From NCBI RefSeq assembly GCF_018613155.1, contig NZ_JAGGQU010000048.1, positions 1-46,281 on the forward strand: a DNA stretch of 46,281 bases, in the 5' to 3' direction. A program made the position numbers and the translations under genes. Below the pieces are notes generated by a model that searched no databases, was not told where the DNA came from, and saw only the letters and a program-made list of their open reading frames with translations. Origin of the DNA: Bacillus sp. ISL-55. GTDB lineage: Bacteria; Bacillota; Bacilli; Bacillales; Cytobacillaceae. Position 1 is the first letter of the stretch, and the number at the start of each line of letters is the position of its first letter. Below, in pieces: positions 8,533 to 15,188 of this stretch.

Positions 8533-9828
8533 ATGCTTGCCGAGAAACTTCTTTTAAACGTCCTTATTATCTTGCTGCCAATCTTTATACACAGTGTTCT
8601 TTTTGATAATAAAAGCATCGGGAAATCTCCTTACTTATGCGGGGGGCTCCAAAGCATTGCTGTGTTTCTGTCTCTCATGTTTTCATTTGAGGAAGGCGGT
8701 TTGTACTGGGATCTTCGCTACGTACCAATGGTGCTTGCCTTTTTATATGGAGGCCCGATAGCGGGTGTTATGGTCCTGGTCTCCTACCTGGCAACAAGGA
8801 CATTTATGGGCGGGGATCTTTTGCTCGGATATGCGAGTGGTTTTCTGGCAGCGCTAATTCCATTCTTGTTTATCAAGAAATTTTGGACCTTCGATGCAAA
8901 AAAGAGAATTAGGACAGCAGTCCTTGTAGGGTTATGGCCTTCACTTTCAATGCTGCTGATTCTCGTGGCAAATATTTTCATTAATGACGCAACAGCTGAA
9001 GACACAAATCAAATTATGATGAATGTAGCGATTTTTGGGGCAATCCAGGTTTTTGCCGTATGGGTCGCAGCGATTCTGAATGAGTCCTTGATCGAGAAGG
9101 ATTTAATGAGAAAAGAGATCCTGCGCGCTGAAAAACTGAATACACTGGGTGAACTAGCTGCATCCATTGCTCACGAAATCCGGAACCCTTTAACAGTGGT
9201 AAAAGGATTCTTGCAGATGATGCATAAGCAAGAAAAAGGGGATAATTATTACTATTTGAGTCTCGTCCTGACTGAACTCGGCAGGGCAGAATCCATCATT
9301 AATGATTATCTGAATTTTGCCAAGCCTCAATTTGAAAAATTGGAAGATGCCGAGCTGGCAGAAATCATTACTGAAGTCACATTGCTTTTAGAGGCGTTTG
9401 CTGCAAAAGAAGGCGTCCAGGTGAATGTCCAGTTGGAGTGGGGAATCTATGTAAAAACAGACAGGAACCAGCTGAAACAAGCTCTTGTGAATATTATAAA
9501 GAACGGGGTCGAGGCTACGGATGAGGGCGGGGAAGTCAACATCAGTCAGGTCTCGGCCGGGAATGAATCATATATTGTGATTTCAGATACGGGAAAGGGA
9601 ATGGATAGTGCGCAAATCTCCAGAATTGGTACATTATTTTACACAACCAAAAATAAAGGTACGGGACTTGGAACATCGGTTTCAATCAAAATCATTGAGG
9701 CTATGGGCGGTTCGATTTCGTACAAGAGCGAAATAGAAGTTGGGACAGAAGTGACTCTAATCCTGCCGGCATACAAGCAGGAGCCATCTGATTATACTGA
9801 ACAAACTCAAATGAATAATGCAATCTAA
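8533..9828 (+). CDS. Membrane sensor histidine kinase, KinB/LytS-type input domain
   Basis: The 431-residue protein has about six hydrophobic segments in residues 5-185. The stretch LRYVPMVLAFLYGGPIAGV is typical of the 5TM LytS-YhcK sensor domain. It is followed by a HisKA domain with phospho-acceptor H214 (ASIAHEIRNPL) and an HATPase domain with N box (NIIKNGVEAT), G1 (DTGKGM) and G2 (KGTGLGTSVS). Size and architecture match the sporulation kinase KinB. No response regulator and no kapB-like lipoprotein gene is adjacent, so it is an orphan kinase, as sporulation phosphorelay kinases usually are. Inferred role: feeding phosphate to Spo0F. A different regulator is possible. GGAG at 8521-8524 precedes the ATG. 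Confidence 0.85.
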   Translation: MLAEKLLLNVLIILLPIFIHSVLFDNKSIGKSPYLCGGLQSIAVFLSLMFSFEEGGLYWDLRYVPMVLAFLYGGPIAGVMVLVSYLATRTFMGGDLLLGYASGFLAALIPFLFIKKFWTFDAKKRIRTAVLVGLWPSLSMLLILVANIFINDATAEDTNQIMMNVAIFGAIQVFAVWVAAILNESLIEKDLMRKEILRAEKLNTLGELAASIAHEIRNPLTVVKGFLQMMHKQEKGDNYYYLSLVLTELGRAESIINDYLNFAKPQFEKLEDAELAEIITEVTLLLEAFAAKEGVQVNVQLEWGIYVKTDRNQLKQALVNIIKNGVEATDEGGEVNISQVSAGNESYIVISDTGKGMDSAQISRIGTLFYTTKNKGTGLGTSVSIKIIEAMGGSISYKSEIEVGTEVTLILPAYKQEPSDYTEQTQMNNAI

Positions 9829-9845
9829 AATGTTAGCGCATTAGA

Positions 9846-9874
9846 AAAAGCGAACCGGAATCCGGTTCGCTTTT
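9846..9874 (+). terminator. Terminator of the histidine kinase gene
   Basis: Perfect 14-bp stem AAAAGCGAACCGGA / TCCGGTTCGCTTTT with a minimal loop; the T-run is inside the 3' arm. It is symmetrical and could act on both strands. Confidence 0.88.
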
Positions 9875-10172
9875 AAGTAACTTGCTACTCCACAAGATGT
9901 ATAAAAAATCATCCATTATAAACTTTGCCGCGGTACAATTTCCACTTGACCATTTTTAAACCTAAACGACACAAGCCCTACCTCTCTTGTATCCTTACGG
10001 CTCCGAAGCCGATCCAGTGTGAATAAGTTGATACCTAAAAATAAAAAGCAGAACGCCATTAATTGTTTACATAATTATAGTTGTGATTCAAGTTACTTCT
10101 TTTTGGCGAAGCTTTATCATTATATGATATTTTCCAGCAGCTGTCAATCGTTTTTACAAAAAGTTGAAATCC
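9875..10172. other. Intergenic region without recognised gene
   Basis: About 300 bp between the kinase terminator and the spore-protein stop codon. It contains only an ORF of 62 codons starting in a GTG with no ribosome site and low-complexity, cysteine-rich translation, which I reject. No conserved RNA or clear terminator for the minus-strand spore gene is seen. Confidence 0.5.
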
Positions 10173-10424
10173 TTACTGTTTACGCAGATTTTCCTGAGCC
10201 ATTTTAACGAGCTCGCGAACCATATTTCCGCCGAGTCTGCCTCCAACTTTTCCTGCTTCCCTTGTAGAGAGATTGCCATTATAGCCCTTGTTTAGGGGAA
10301 CGCCAACTTCTCTTGCTGTTTCGAATTTTGCATCCTCTGCTTTTATCGTACCGGCGACCTGTGCTTTTAAATCGTCCAGTGCTTTCCTTGCTTCTGGTAC
10401 AAGTATTTTATTCCTTCTTGTCAT
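10173..10424 (-). CDS. Alpha/beta-type small acid-soluble spore protein (SASP)
   Basis: An 83-residue protein that would coat and protect DNA in the forespore. It has the two alpha/beta SASP blocks: an N-terminal NKILVPEARKALDDLK helix and the C-terminal GKVGGRLGGNMVRELVKMAQ helix. Between them KFETAREVGVPL corresponds to the germination-protease site and turn, with a slightly longer linker (NKGYNGNLSTREAG) than in classical SspA/SspB. GGAGGG lies 7 nt before the ATG. It stands alone on the minus strand between the kinase and yfhD. Expression in the forespore under sigma-G is expected for the family; I could not identify a convincing sigma-G promoter. Confidence 0.88.
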   Translation of the reverse strand: MTRRNKILVPEARKALDDLKAQVAGTIKAEDAKFETAREVGVPLNKGYNGNLSTREAGKVGGRLGGNMVRELVKMAQENLRKQ

Positions 10425-10560
10425 CAGGAATCCCTCCGTTTATAGAAAATCTCTTCGAATTAGAAATAGTATTTGTTTTATTCATCGCAATTATTTAAAC
10501 GTATCATAGTGAATAATGGTTTGCGGACTGCAGATGGAGGGTAAAATTAATAGCGAATAT

Positions 10561-10723
10561 TTATCACCATACTTATCAACAGGAAAAAACACTATTTTTC
10601 GAGTACTCCACAGACTTATACACATTATCCACAGAAAACACTAAAAAAAATTGGGTGATTAAAAACCCAATAATAGTAAGTGATTTGCAGAGTTGTTCAC
10701 ACTATCCACATGGATGTTGATAA
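10561..10723. promoter_or_regulatory. DnaA-box cluster
   Basis: Against the DnaA-box consensus TTATCCACA the region holds one perfect box (10625-10633) and four one-mismatch boxes: TTATCAACA (10573-10581), TTATACACA (10616-10624), CTATCCACA (10702-10710), and TGTTGATAA, which is a minus-strand TTATCAACA (10715-10723). Two-mismatch boxes lie at 10561-10569 and 10604-10612. Two boxes abut at 10616-10633. No dnaA or dnaN gene is nearby, so this is not oriC; it resembles the intergenic DnaA-box clusters known outside oriC in B. subtilis, which tune initiation. Confidence 0.65.
10650..10671 (-). terminator. Small hairpin inside the DnaA-box region, terminator-like on the minus strand
   Basis: ATTGGGT and ACCCAAT pair with a short A-rich loop, and the preceding A-run reads as a T-run on the minus strand. 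It could end a minus-strand transcript coming from yfhD or simply be structure within the cluster. Confidence 0.4.
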
Positions 10724-10872
10724 CTGGTGGAAATAATTATTTTGAACAAATGGTGAAAGTCATTGTCTAACTTGAATAGAGAGAGTATAGTAAAGATATC
10801 AAAAGTTAGTGAAAAAATTCACAATATAATTCCCGAAGCTAACTGTTGATTCCTATTCCCCTTCCCCTTAAA

Positions 10873-10909
10873 AGAGAAAGCAGAATCCTGGATGGATTCT
10901 GCTTTCTCT
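10873..10909 (-). terminator. Terminator of yfhD
   Basis: Perfect 16-bp stem AGAGAAAGCAGAATCC / GGATTCTGCTTTCTCT with a 5-nt loop, 11 nt beyond the yfhD stop on the minus strand. Confidence 0.88.
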
Positions 10910-10919
10910 TATATTATGG

Positions 10920-11105
10920 TTATTTTCGGTGTTTTTTTGCACGTCCATCCGCAGCCCTTGATCGAGCAAGCGCTTCAAGATCAGCCTGATCAGCAAGCTC
11001 CCGGTTGAATTCCACGTCGATTCCATCAGACTTCATATTCTTAGGAACCTGAGGAAGCGAAGCTTTATTTCGGTCACGTGTTTTATGTCCATGAGAACGA
11101 CCCAT
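10920..11105 (-). CDS. yfhD: YfhD family small protein
   Basis: Highly charged 61-residue protein with the YfhD-family features MGRSHGHKTRDRNK at the N-terminus, LPQVPKN, and GIDVEFNRELADQADLEA followed by a basic tail (RAKKHRK). It has no membrane segment or catalytic motif, and the family's function is unknown. Its place next to yfhE and yfhF on the same strand matches the B. subtilis order. AAAGGGG lies before the ATG, and a strong hairpin terminator follows. Confidence 0.88.
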   Translation of the reverse strand: MGRSHGHKTRDRNKASLPQVPKNMKSDGIDVEFNRELADQADLEALARSRAADGRAKKHRK

Positions 11106-11193
11106 TCGAAAAAACCCCTTTCAGGATAAAAGTACGGAATAAGAAGCATTTCCGTACTTTTATATTTCGCAATAAAGGGGTGCTTAATGCTTA

Positions 11194-11313
11194 TTATCTC
11201 TTTCCATTTGTATAGCCTGCTGCTCTGTCTGCCTTCTTGAATTCATGGCTGTATGTAACTTCCTGCATGCTTGATAAATTGCTTTTGGTCTTATCCCGTT
11301 TCTTTTTATCCAT
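11194..11313 (-). CDS. yfhE: YfhE family small protein (39 aa)
   Basis: I translated this directly because it is very short: 39 residues beginning MDKKKRDKTKSNLSSMQEV and ending DRAAGYTNGKR, rich in lysine, with the YSHEFKKADRAAG block I associate with YfhE. GAAAGGATGG upstream supplies the ribosome site. It lies between yfhD and yfhF on the same strand, as in B. subtilis. A longer overlapping frame (11184-11381) has no ribosome site and is a shadow. Function unknown; it is soluble and basic. Confidence 0.82.
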   Translation of the reverse strand: MDKKKRDKTKSNLSSMQEVTYSHEFKKADRAAGYTNGKR

Positions 11314-11380
11314 TGGTTATCCATCCTTTCAAAATGATTTACTTTACCAGTATTTCCTTGTTGAAAGGGATTTAACAGCA

Positions 11381-12280
11381 TTACTTACCGAAAATTTCTT
11401 TGAGTGCATTTTCCAGTTCAGGATACTTAAATGTAAAACCTGCATGAATCAGTTTTTCTGGCATTGCACGCTGCCCTTCCAGTACAAGAATGCTCATTTC
11501 GCCCAGCAGTATTTTTAGCGCAAATGAAGGCACTGGCATCCAATGAGGGCGATTAAGAACTTTTGATAAAGTTTCTCCGAACTGCTCCATCGTAACAGGG
11601 GAGGGAGCTGTGAAATTAACAGGACCATTCACATTAGTATTCTCGATGACGAAAATAATCCCGCGTACAACATCCTCTATATGGATCCATGATAGCCATT
11701 GCTTGCCCGAGCCAATCTTTCCTCCAGCAAAAAAATTATAAGGGAGGACCATTCGAGGCAAAGCACCGGCAGTTTTATCAAGGATGACACCAAAACGAGA
11801 AAGTACAGGTCGAACTCCCTTGTCTTGAACCTCGGAGGCTGAGGCTTCCCAGTGATGTACAGTGTCGGCAAGGAAGTCAGTCCCCTTATTTGATTGTTCG
11901 GTAAACTCCTTGCTTAATGATGTGCCATAAAAGCCAACCGCACTTGCATTGACTAAAACAGAAGGCTTTGTGTGCAGTTCTTCAATTATCCTCTTTACCT
12001 CAGCAGTTGCCTGTAGCCGGCTATCAATTATTTTCTTTTTATACTCATCCGTCCATTTGCTATTGATTGTCGCGCCAGCAAGATTGACGATAGCATCAAT
12101 GCCCTCAAGCTCTTTTTCAGGCTTGTCTCCAGGGTTGAGCCATTGAACATATTTTGGGTTGCTGCTGTGTGATTCACTTGAATTCCGAGTTAATATATAC
12201 ACTTGGTGACCCGCCTGTATCAAATGACTGCTTAACGCTTGACCGACAAGTCCGGTGCCTCCGGTAATCGCAATTTTCAT
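11381..12280 (-). CDS. yfhF: TIGR01777-type NAD(P)-binding epimerase, YfhF
   Basis: The 299-residue protein is an extended short-chain dehydrogenase/reductase: nucleotide-binding motif ITGGTGLVGQAL at residues 5-16, NLAGATI near 70-80, SAVGFYG (the family's active-site region, YGTSL), and the C-terminal DUF1731-like part with HWMPVPSFALKILLGEM and HAGFTFKYPELENALK. It is assigned to the SulA/TIGR01777 epimerase family; the substrate is unknown. The start is the ATG at 12280 because GAGGAGG lies 6-7 nt upstream; five extra in-frame codons upstream lack a site. It is divergent from recX, sharing a 100-bp promoter region. Confidence 0.9.
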   Translation of the reverse strand: MKIAITGGTGLVGQALSSHLIQAGHQVYILTRNSSESHSSNPKYVQWLNPGDKPEKELEGIDAIVNLAGATINSKWTDEYKKKIIDSRLQATAEVKRIIEELHTKPSVLVNASAVGFYGTSLSKEFTEQSNKGTDFLADTVHHWEASASEVQDKGVRPVLSRFGVILDKTAGALPRMVLPYNFFAGGKIGSGKQWLSWIHIEDVVRGIIFVIENTNVNGPVNFTAPSPVTMEQFGETLSKVLNRPHWMPVPSFALKILLGEMSILVLEGQRAMPEKLIHAGFTFKYPELENALKEIFGK

Positions 12281-12381
12281 CAAGATCCTCCTCATAAAAA
12301 TACTCTTGTTACTATAGTACTTCTTTTAATATGATAAACCTCCTTTGAATGTGTTAAAGTTTCATTAGAGGTGAAAATCAC

Positions 12382-13194
12382 ATGCCAGTGATTACAAAGA
12401 TTTCTGCACAAAAACATAATAAGGAACGATACAGCATTTTTACCGACAGCGGCAGAGGGGAAGAGTATGCCTTCAGCGTTGATGAAGATGTGTTGATTAA
12501 GCACAACTTGAAAAAAGGGATGGAGCTCGATGACTTTTCCGTAACAGAGATGCTTTTCCAGGATGACATCCGCAAAGCCTATAATACGGCAATCAATTAT
12601 TTAGCTCACCGCATGAGGTCTGAAGCCGAAGTGCGTGACTATCTGGTGAAAAAAGAAATCGCTGATCCAGTCATAAAAGAAGCAATCCATAAATTATATG
12701 AATACAAATTCCTGAATGACGAGGAGTTTGCCAATGCATTTGTCCGAACCCAGCTCAATACGACGGACAAGGGAGCCGAGGTTATTAAAATGGAATTAAA
12801 GAATAAAGGGATATCTCCCGATTTGGTCTCTAAGGCAGTAGAAGAGGTTTCGTTCGATGAACAGTTGGAAAAAGCGATTAAGCTTAGCGATAAATATGCA
12901 CAAAAGAATAAGAAGGATTCTTCAAGAATCCTTAAACAGAAGATAGAGCAGATGCTTCAGCGCAAAGGGTATTCCTTCGCGATCATCCGGGCTGCCCTGG
13001 ATGAAACACAAGTGGAGAAAGAAGAAGACGATGAGATGGATGCATTAAGGCTCCAGGGGGAGAAGCTACACAACAAATACAATAAACTGGCAGAACGGGA
13101 ATATAGGCAAAAGCTGAAAATGGCGTTGTACCGTAAAGGGTTTCCAATGGAAATGATTGATGAATTCATTTCTGAAAAAGAAAATGAGGAATAA
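12382..13194 (+). CDS. recX: Recombination regulator RecX
   Basis: A 270-residue protein of the RecX family, the usual long Bacillus form. It shows the repeated three-helix pattern: AINYLAHRMRSEAEVRDYL and YEYKFLNDEEFANAFV, then similar blocks around residues 130-180 and 230-262 (LKMALYRKGFPMEMIDEF). RecX binds RecA filaments and modulates strand exchange in the cytoplasm. AGGTGA precedes the ATG at 12382. It is divergent from yfhF. No SOS (LexA) box is seen in the 100-bp intergenic gap, and recA is not in the window. Confidence 0.92.
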   Translation: MPVITKISAQKHNKERYSIFTDSGRGEEYAFSVDEDVLIKHNLKKGMELDDFSVTEMLFQDDIRKAYNTAINYLAHRMRSEAEVRDYLVKKEIADPVIKEAIHKLYEYKFLNDEEFANAFVRTQLNTTDKGAEVIKMELKNKGISPDLVSKAVEEVSFDEQLEKAIKLSDKYAQKNKKDSSRILKQKIEQMLQRKGYSFAIIRAALDETQVEKEEDDEMDALRLQGEKLHNKYNKLAEREYRQKLKMALYRKGFPMEMIDEFISEKENEE

Positions 13195-13224
13195 AAAAAT
13201 CATGACAATGGTCATGATTTTTTG
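13194..13224. terminator. Bidirectional terminator between recX and the SDR gene
   Basis: AAAAAATCATGAC and GTCATGATTTTTT pair around a short loop, with A- and T-runs on both sides. The stop codon of the minus-strand SDR gene (TGA at 13212-13214) lies within the hairpin, so the two convergent genes share one terminator. Confidence 0.88.
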
Positions 13225-13889
13225 GATTCTATAACAATTTCGTCTTTATCAAGATTTTCGATGATGATTTTCGCCACTTCAGCAGGAGAACGAAGTCTTG
13301 ATGGGTCAGCAACATGATCGCTTTCTTCCCAGAAAGGAGTATTCATTCCTCCCATATAAGCAGCAACAAAGCGGATTCCTGATCCTTCATATTCTTTCTG
13401 CAAACTTTCTGTGAATCCTCTTACTGCGAATTTGCTGGAGCAGTAGACCGCTTCATTCTTCTTCCCGCGCAGGCCGGCGGTAGAAACGATGTTAACGACC
13501 AAACCATCATTATTCAACTCTAGGTAAGGGAGGATGGCTTTCGTCATCTGGATGGTACCGAAGACGTTAGTCTGGAACATCTCTTCAATTTCTTTATCAG
13601 AGATTTCTGAGAATGGACCGAAATAACCGAGACCTGCATTGTTGACGAGTCCGTAAATCTCATATTTTTTGCTGATCAATAAAGCTTTTTCCTTGATATC
13701 CTCCAGATTTCGGAGGTCAAGCACAAGGTCTGTTGCACTTCCACCTGTTTGTTGAATCTGGTTTTGTATTTTTTTTAGCGTATCTTCAGTTCTTCCTGTT
13801 AGGATCAAATGGTAACCTTGCTTGGCCAAAAGAAGCGCTAGCTCCTTCCCAAGGCCGGTACCGGCACCAGTCACAATGATTGCTTTCAT
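13212..13889 (-). CDS. Short-chain dehydrogenase/reductase (SDR)
   Basis: Classical SDR of 225 residues: cofactor loop VTGAGTGLGKEL (residues 5-16), NNAGLGYFG near 85-93, catalytic serine in NIVSTAGLRG and the YxxxK pair in AVYCSSKFAVRG. The C-terminal part has the usual GMNTPFW segment. It probably reduces or oxidises a small carbonyl/alcohol with NAD(P)H; the substrate is not evident. An AGGAGG-like site precedes the ATG. It is convergent with recX, sharing its terminator, and not part of an obvious operon. I do not place it in the standard B. subtilis yfh order, so it may be an insertion specific to this lineage. Confidence 0.88.
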   Translation of the reverse strand: MKAIIVTGAGTGLGKELALLLAKQGYHLILTGRTEDTLKKIQNQIQQTGGSATDLVLDLRNLEDIKEKALLISKKYEIYGLVNNAGLGYFGPFSEISDKEIEEMFQTNVFGTIQMTKAILPYLELNNDGLVVNIVSTAGLRGKKNEAVYCSSKFAVRGFTESLQKEYEGSGIRFVAAYMGGMNTPFWEESDHVADPSRLRSPAEVAKIIIENLDKDEIVIESKKS

Positions 13890-14025
13890 GATAGCCTCCT
13901 TAAAATAACATGCTATAATTTAGTTATAACTTAAATGCTTGAGTGATAATAGTAGCTTGCTTCGAGATGGCTAAAACAAGCAATGGAAAAAAACTAAAAC
14001 CAAAATGATCCAGGAGTGAATATAA

Positions 14026-14361
14026 ATGGGCAGAGAAAAAAGATACAGCGAGTTATCTGAATATGAATTAAATCAGGAAATTGCCAGTCTCCGTGACAAG
14101 GCTAGGAAAGCAGAACAAATGGGGATGGTCAGTGAGCTTGCCGTATATGAACGAAAAATCGCCATGGCCAAATCATACATGCTGAACCCGGATGATTTCA
14201 AGCCGGGTGAAACTTATGGGATCGATGGGGACCCAGGAACCTATTTCAAAATTGATTATATGAATGGAGTATTTGCCTGGGGCGCGCGTCTAAATGGTGA
14301 CGGAAGAGAAGAGGCTCTGCCAATTTCCCTTTTATTGAAATTGGAGCAAAACCAGATTTAA
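14026..14361 (+). CDS. yfhH: YfhH family protein (DUF1811)
   Basis: A 111-residue soluble protein. The N-terminal half is helical (YSELSEYELNQEIASLRDKARKAEQ), the C-terminal half a small beta domain (PGETYGIDGDPGTYFKIDYMNGVFAWG). This matches YfhH, whose function is unknown. CAGGAGTG lies 9 nt before the ATG. It is followed by sspK in the opposite direction, with a shared hairpin overlapping the stop codon. Identification rests on length, sequence pattern and neighbours. Confidence 0.85.
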   Translation: MGREKRYSELSEYELNQEIASLRDKARKAEQMGMVSELAVYERKIAMAKSYMLNPDDFKPGETYGIDGDPGTYFKIDYMNGVFAWGARLNGDGREEALPISLLLKLEQNQI

Positions 14362-14375
14362 ATATCTGGTTTTGC
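14346..14375. terminator. Hairpin terminator overlapping the yfhH stop codon
   Basis: Perfect 12-bp stem GCAAAACCAGAT / ATCTGGTTTTGC with a 6-nt loop; the last codons and stop of yfhH form the 5' arm. It is placed between convergent yfhH and sspK and can serve both. Confidence 0.75.
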
Positions 14376-14403
14376 CCCAAGGACTCTTTCAGGTAAAAGC
14401 TTC

Positions 14404-14586
14404 TTAATGGTCTTTTATGACAGCTGAAGTGTCATCTTCACGGTGAGATGATGCGTACATCCGCTCCTGCGGATGGGTATTGATGGTACCATCTGCTCTT
14501 CTTGAAGCATATTCTGCTTTTGCCCGGGGTTCGCCCTCAAGCTTATTGTTGTTCTGGTTTGGGAAGTTGGTTACTTTATTTCGCAT
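14404..14586 (-). CDS. sspK: Small acid-soluble spore protein K
   Basis: A 60-residue protein matching minor spore protein SspK along its length: [20 protein letters not shown], then [20 protein letters not shown] and ERMYASS. The C-terminal tail ([13 protein letters not shown]) is about ten residues longer than the B. subtilis form as I remember it. I start at the ATG at 14586, 5 nt after GGAGGG; the upstream in-frame extension has none. It is expected to be made in the forespore and degraded or released on germination. It lies between yfhH and yfhJ as in B. subtilis. Confidence 0.92.
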   Translation of the reverse strand: MRNKVTNFPNQNNNKLEGEPRAKAEYASRRADGTINTHPQERMYASSHREDDTSAVIKDH

Positions 14587-14703
14587 AGTGCCCTCCGTGA
14601 CGGGTAAAATTACGTGTATGCCAAAAAAGCTGCACGCATTTATAGTATTTGATAAATACAATCATTCATAACTACATTAAAAATTGGCAAAGGGTGATCA
14701 CGA

Positions 14704-14958
14704 TTGCAAGAAACTCATGAGAAGCTGGCAAACCTGCTTCAGGAAAAGAACAATGGCATCACTTATGAACAGGCATTGACATGGGTAGAGCTTTTATGGG
14801 GAGACTTCGAGTCAACCTATGCAAAAGCCGGACATGAATATATGGGCAGCGAAATGACCGAAAAGGTAGTGCGCCAATGGATTGAAAATTACGGCGGACA
14901 GCTTCATGAATTTGTTGCCAGGAATCCGAAGTATAAGCATTTATTGAATGCTGAGTAA
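14704..14958 (+). CDS. yfhJ: YfhJ family protein (WVELL domain)
   Basis: An 84-residue protein with the signature TWVELLWGDFESTYAKAG that gives the WVELL domain its name, followed by VRQWIENYGGQLHEF. Function unknown. The start is TTG at 14704 with GGGTGATC immediately upstream, complementary to the 16S 3' end; no ATG lies in a suitable place. It is divergent from sspK and is followed by its own terminator. Confidence 0.87.
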   Translation: MQETHEKLANLLQEKNNGITYEQALTWVELLWGDFESTYAKAGHEYMGSEMTEKVVRQWIENYGGQLHEFVARNPKYKHLLNAE

Positions 14959-14963
14959 AAGAG

Positions 14964-14992
14964 AATCCCCGTTTTCACGGGGATTTTTTTTG
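14964..14992 (+). terminator. Terminator of yfhJ
   Basis: 9-bp stem AATCCCCGT / ACGGGGATT with a 4-nt loop and a run of eight T. Confidence 0.92.
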
Positions 14993-15010
14993 AGGATATA
15001 GTAGCTTTTA

Positions 15011-15130
15011 CATTTATGTAGGGCCTTGCACTCACATAAGGGTCCGTTCTCTTCGATAGATACCCTTATGTATGGCGGTGCACCATCATAAGGGTCCCGT
15101 TCTCCTCGAAAAAGACCCCTAAATTCGGAT
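15011..15130. repeat. Tandem 52-bp hairpin repeat (array 4, about two units)
   Basis: CATAAGGGTC recurs at 15035 and 15087, exactly 52 bp apart, and the flanking TTATGTA-x-GGC-x-x-TGCAC block also recurs 52 bp apart (about 15014 and 15066). The first unit contains a perfect 10-bp inverted repeat, ACATAAGGGT and ACCCTTATGT, with an 18-nt loop; the second has an imperfect version (TAAGGGTC / GACCCCTA). It lies between the terminators of convergent yfhJ and yfhP. A 78-codon minus-strand frame over it is not credible as a gene. Confidence 0.75.
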
Positions 15131-15155
15131 TCTTCCAAGTAGTAATCAAACACAA

Positions 15156-15182
15156 AAAAAATCGGGTGATAAATCACCCGAT
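15156..15182 (-). terminator. Terminator of yfhP
   Basis: 10-bp stem ATCGGGTGAT / ATCACCCGAT with a 2-nt loop; the A-run before it gives eight T on the minus strand, just beyond the yfhP stop. Confidence 0.9.
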
Positions 15183-15188
15183 GATCAA

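Noticed and set aside
10019-10207. 62-codon plus-strand frame before the spore protein
   Set aside because: No ribosome site, unusual composition, and it overlaps the end of the well-supported SASP gene.
10561-10723. Chromosomal origin oriC
   Set aside because: The box cluster lacks neighbouring dnaA/dnaN and an AT-rich unwinding element in the usual arrangement; a secondary DnaA-binding cluster is the better reading.
14941-15177. 78-codon minus-strand frame between yfhJ and yfhP
   Set aside because: It runs through two terminators and the 52-bp repeat, and overlaps yfhJ; the composition is not protein-like.
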